A stretch of DNA of 64,000 bases from Aquimarina sp. MAR_2010_214 (GTDB taxonomy: Bacteria; Bacteroidota; Bacteroidia; Flavobacteriales; Flavobacteriaceae): the NCBI RefSeq assembly GCF_002846555.1, contig NZ_PJMS01000001.1:2604001-2668000 (forward strand), read 5' to 3'. A program made the translations under genes and the position numbers. Each line of letters begins with the position of its first letter. The stretch's first letter is position 1. Of this stretch, positions 60,939 through 64,000 are shown piece after piece. The notes beneath the pieces were generated by a model. It was not told the DNA's origin, made no database searches, and was given only the letters and a program-made list of their open reading frames with translations.

Positions 60939-63502
60939 TAAAAAAACGAAATTGGATTATTGTAATCCTTTTATTATGTTTCATAGGTAGTTATGCTCAG
61001 AGTGACCCAGATATTTTATTAAGGGAAATTTATGTAAGCAACCAAGAGACTAATGCTTTAGAAATACTTCAATTAATAAAAAAGGCGAATATAAAATTAG
61101 CGTATAGCTCAAATGATACTGATTTAGATAGAGAAGTATTGTTAAACAAAAATAAGTATACAGTAAAAGAACTTTTAGGTTTAATTATAGCAGATAGTGA
61201 CCTTAGGATAGTTGAAAGAAAAGGAAAAATACTACTAACATCTCAGCCCATCCATTCTTCTAATAAAAATACAATTAGTGGTTTTGTAAAAGATGCAGAT
61301 TCAAATGAAGTACTGATAGGAGCAACTATATATATACCAGGTACTGGTAAAGGGGTGGTTACCAATTTTTTTGGTTTTTATAGTTTAAGTCTTCCTAATG
61401 ATAATTATGAGCTAGAGACTAGCTTTGTTGGCTTTAAAAAACAAAAAATAAAAGCAGATTTAACAAGTGGTGATCTAAAACATAATTTCTATTTGAACGC
61501 AGACTATCAATTAGATCCCGTTACACTCATTTCTGATTACGATACAAAAAAGTTACATAATAAAAGCAATAAACGTATTACCAAAGAAGAGATAGATAAT
61601 GTTCCTGTTTTATTAGGAGAGAGTGATCCACTTAAGGTATTAAAATTGGCTGCAGGGGTATCAGGAGGTGTAGGTAGTTCAACATTACTGAATGTTAGAG
61701 GTGGTAATTCTGATGAAAATCTGGTTTTACTCGATGGCATACCTGTATATAATTATAATCATTTAAGTGGTATAGTTTCTATATTTAATACTCATGCAAT
61801 TAAGCATGTCGATTTTTATAAGGGGCAGTTTCCTGCTCAATATAATGGAAGATTGTCCTCTGTGATCGATGTCCGCACCAAAGATGGACATATGAAAGCA
61901 TATCATGGTAATCTAAGTTTAAGCCCATTGACTTTTTCAGGATCTTTAGAAGGTCCTATTCAAAAGAATAAATCTTCTTTTGTTTCCAATTTTAGAAGAA
62001 GTTCTGTGGATTTAATTAATAATTTAGGATCCGAAGGTTTAGGCTATTATTTCTACGATTATAATTTTAAAGCCAATTATTTATTTGGCAATTCAGACAG
62101 GATTTACCTTAGTGTTTATATAGGCAAAGACAATTTGAAAGTGAAAAAATCTGAACTTTTTGATAATCTTAGATTAAATTGGGGTAATCAACTTGTTTCT
62201 TTTAAATGGAACCATGTTTATAATGCTCGCGTATTTCAGCATTCGAGTTTAACGTATAGTAATTTTGAAAATAATTTTTTGGGTAATTTATTTGAGAATG
62301 GCTCTAGTGAAGATGAATCCAATATCAATTCTAAATTAGGTAATCAAATTAGGGATTTCAGTTTAAATACAGAAATAGAATACTATGCTTCAGAAAAAAT
62401 TAAAACTAATTTTGGGGTTAACCTTAAATTTCTACGATTTGACCAATCATATTCTAGATTTAAATTAAGTGAAGTTTTAGCATCTAATCAAGAAAGAAAC
62501 AAGTCTATGAATTTTGATGTTTATATAGAAAATAGGATCAAAATAAACAACAAATTTCTAGTAAAAACTGGTGTTAATATGACCAACTATTTTTTATCTT
62601 CAAAAGTTTATAATTATTTTTTACCTCGATTATCGATTTACTATACTCCGGGCACAAAAAATACTTTTTTTGGTTCATTTTCATCGGTTTCGCAGTTTAA
62701 TCATGAAATTACTTCTGGATCTTATTCTTTGCCTAATGAATTACGAGCACCAAGTACAAAAAAGATACCTCCTAAGCGATCAACAACTTTTGAAATAGGG
62801 TATAACTATGATTTCAACAAAAAGGATAAATTAAGCGTACAGGCATATTACAAAGAAATAGAAGGTGTACTAATTTATCGTCCCGGTCAGAATATATTTA
62901 ATAATAACCTGGCATTAAATTGGGAAGATCGAATAGTTTATGGAAAAGGCACCCGAAAAGGGGTAGAGCTCGAAATCACTAAGCATCTGGGAGAAAAAGT
63001 AAAATTGACGACTTCTTATACACTTTCTAAGGCCGATAATAGGTTTGATAACATCAATCAAGGTAACCCATTTCCTTCTGCATTTGATTATAGACATGTT
63101 TCGAGTACTTCTGTTAATATGAACTTTATTAAAAATATATCTATCACTTCAGTATTTAACTATAGTACAGGAAAACGAATAGGCATTCCTATATACAGCT
63201 ACACAGATTTTGATACTGCAATAGATGTTAATAACTCAAATGAGTCTTTAACCCTTCTGGCGCCTTCACCTAACTCACACCAATTATCAGATAACTATAG
63301 TTTTGATATTGGGGCTACCTATAAAAAGAAGTATAAAAACAATCATGTTCTAAATCTAGGTGCCGGTATTTACAATCTTTTTAGTAATGCCCCACCATTA
63401 TTATCCTATGCAACATTAAGTGAAAACAATGATAAGATAGAGTTGATACAAATAAAATTGGCAAAAATAATTCCTTATCTAAGTATTTCTTATAAATTCT
63501 AA
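60935..63502 (+). CDS. TonB-dependent receptor with STN signalling domain
   Basis: The frame starts at GTG 60935 (855 aa), overlapping the stop of the FecR gene by 4 bases. After the signal (IIVILLLCFIGSYAQ) residues about 20-105 form an STN/secretin-like signalling domain (ETNALEILQLIKKANIKLAY). A carboxypeptidase-regulatory-like domain follows (ISGFVKDADSNEVLIGATIY), then a plug (STLLNVRGGNSDENLVLLDG) and a barrel ending YLSISYKF. It imports a substrate with energy from TonB and signals to FecR. The substrate is unknown. No SusD-type gene follows, only a DUF4249-like one. Confidence 0.93.
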   Translation: MIKKRNWIIVILLLCFIGSYAQSDPDILLREIYVSNQETNALEILQLIKKANIKLAYSSNDTDLDREVLLNKNKYTVKELLGLIIADSDLRIVERKGKILLTSQPIHSSNKNTISGFVKDADSNEVLIGATIYIPGTGKGVVTNFFGFYSLSLPNDNYELETSFVGFKKQKIKADLTSGDLKHNFYLNADYQLDPVTLISDYDTKKLHNKSNKRITKEEIDNVPVLLGESDPLKVLKLAAGVSGGVGSSTLLNVRGGNSDENLVLLDGIPVYNYNHLSGIVSIFNTHAIKHVDFYKGQFPAQYNGRLSSVIDVRTKDGHMKAYHGNLSLSPLTFSGSLEGPIQKNKSSFVSNFRRSSVDLINNLGSEGLGYYFYDYNFKANYLFGNSDRIYLSVYIGKDNLKVKKSELFDNLRLNWGNQLVSFKWNHVYNARVFQHSSLTYSNFENNFLGNLFENGSSEDESNINSKLGNQIRDFSLNTEIEYYASEKIKTNFGVNLKFLRFDQSYSRFKLSEVLASNQERNKSMNFDVYIENRIKINNKFLVKTGVNMTNYFLSSKVYNYFLPRLSIYYTPGTKNTFFGSFSSVSQFNHEITSGSYSLPNELRAPSTKKIPPKRSTTFEIGYNYDFNKKDKLSVQAYYKEIEGVLIYRPGQNIFNNNLALNWEDRIVYGKGTRKGVELEITKHLGEKVKLTTSYTLSKADNRFDNINQGNPFPSAFDYRHVSSTSVNMNFIKNISITSVFNYSTGKRIGIPIYSYTDFDTAIDVNNSNESLTLLAPSPNSHQLSDNYSFDIGATYKKKYKNNHVLNLGAGIYNLFSNAPPLLSYATLSENNDKIELIQIKLAKIIPYLSISYKF

Positions 63503-63507
63503 TAAAA

Positions 63508-64000
63508 ATGAGAACACATCTTTTAATACCGATTACCATATTTCTATTCCTAATGAATTCTTGTAAGGAAGAATCTATTGAGCTTCCAGTATTTGAAAAA
63601 GAGAACAAAATTGCATTAATTGGAGAGCTAAATCAAACAGATCCTACTCAGATTGTCTTGGCAGAGGCCGGAAATTTAACAACTGGCTCCCCGATAAAGG
63701 TAATTAAAGAAGGTAAGGTTGTTATACTAGACACCGAAGATAAAATAGTAGATGAATTATACTATGATAAAGAAACAAAAAAATGGAAATCAATAGGATT
63801 AAATCAAATAAAAGCAGGTTTAAGGTATAAAATTAGTGCTCAATTAGATAAACAAGTAATAACATCAAGTACTTTAGTACCGAAACCTATTGATGTAACA
63901 ATTACAAAAGTTACAAAAGAAGTATCAGAAGTTTTTATCGAAATAAATATAGAGAACCCTAATGAGATATCTGTTTCTTGTACAATTGCGATACTATCAA
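63508..64000 (+). CDS. DUF4249-like lipoprotein (3' truncated by window edge)
   Basis: The gene begins at ATG 63508, 5 bases after the receptor stop, and runs off the window at 64000 with no stop in frame. MRTHLLIPITIFLFLMNSC is a lipoprotein signal with lipidated Cys19. The following IALIGELNQTDPTQIVLAEA and LRYKISAQLDKQVITSSTLV fit the N-terminus of DUF4249 proteins, the usual partners of receptors of this type without SusD. It is surface-exposed by inference and should help to load the receptor's ligand. About 164 codons are visible. Confidence 0.7.
   Translation, partial: MRTHLLIPITIFLFLMNSCKEESIELPVFEKENKIALIGELNQTDPTQIVLAEAGNLTTGSPIKVIKEGKVVILDTEDKIVDELYYDKETKKWKSIGLNQIKAGLRYKISAQLDKQVITSSTLVPKPIDVTITKVTKEVSEVFIEINIENPNEISVSCTIAILS

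Overview
The window looks like chromosome of a marine member of the Flavobacteriaceae (Bacteroidota); Aquimarina or a close relative is my guess, not shown. Reasons: very AT-rich DNA; outer-membrane proteins and lipoproteins typical of the phylum (DUF6268, porin-like barrels, a DUF2807 head-GIN protein); an ECF sigma / FecR / TonB receptor / DUF4249-like locus; AraC-type regulators with N-terminal membrane segments; and small stress proteins (DUF1328, PA2169-type, YtxH, DUF6327-like, two Dps).

1-9 kb is ordinary envelope and lipid metabolism: the 3' end of a GH3-type gene, a very large lipoprotein joining a calcineurin-like phosphatase, a possible kinase-like domain and an Omp85 barrel, a DUF6268 barrel, two paralogous porin-like proteins and a cardiolipin synthase. 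9.5-33.5 kb is a general-stress region: four paralogous AraC-type regulators lie among Dps (x2), DUF1328, PA2169-like, YtxH/holin-like/DUF6327-like, MscS, an AI-2E-type transporter, flavodoxin, DUF2254, DUF2652, CorA, DUF3124 and PNPOx-like genes. Several tiny genes, an aldehyde-dehydrogenase pseudogene and an intact IS1595-type element with an 8-bp target duplication also lie here.

33.4-46.5 kb is a mobile or decayed region: a broken serine-recombinase cassette, a broken IS4-type element, relics of MscS and S24-type genes, two full copies of a 168-bp element with terminal inverted repeats (one of them at 9.2 kb), a 14 x 26-bp tandem array, and 92-bp inverted repeats enclosing 7.6 kb. After these come clusters of small DNA-binding and membrane proteins and a replication module: a DUF6371-like primase-related protein, a P4/D5-type helicase, small regulators and an S24-like repressor that lacks the usual Ser. 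Between the two replication genes is a 27-bp-arm inverted repeat built of 9-bp units. The region ends at a 29-nt 3' fragment of a tRNA (the C1-G72 type acceptor points to tRNA-Pro) followed by a terminator, which looks like one end of an integrated element.

46.6-64 kb is chromosomal again: a TolB-like/TPR/AraC regulator, an M23 peptidase lipoprotein, a TPR protein, a DUF2807 protein, an S41 peptidase with an outer-membrane partner, two AraC regulators with N-terminal membrane segments, a LolA-like lipoprotein, a barrel/lipoprotein pair, and an ECF sigma / anti-sigma / TonB receptor / DUF4249-like operon that runs off the right edge.

The strongest candidates for something undescribed are the 26-bp array, the iteron-like inverted repeat in the replication module, the inverted repeats around 7.6 kb of decayed DNA, and the phosphatase / kinase-like / Omp85 lipoprotein. 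All family calls come from reading the sequence by eye, without a database search.
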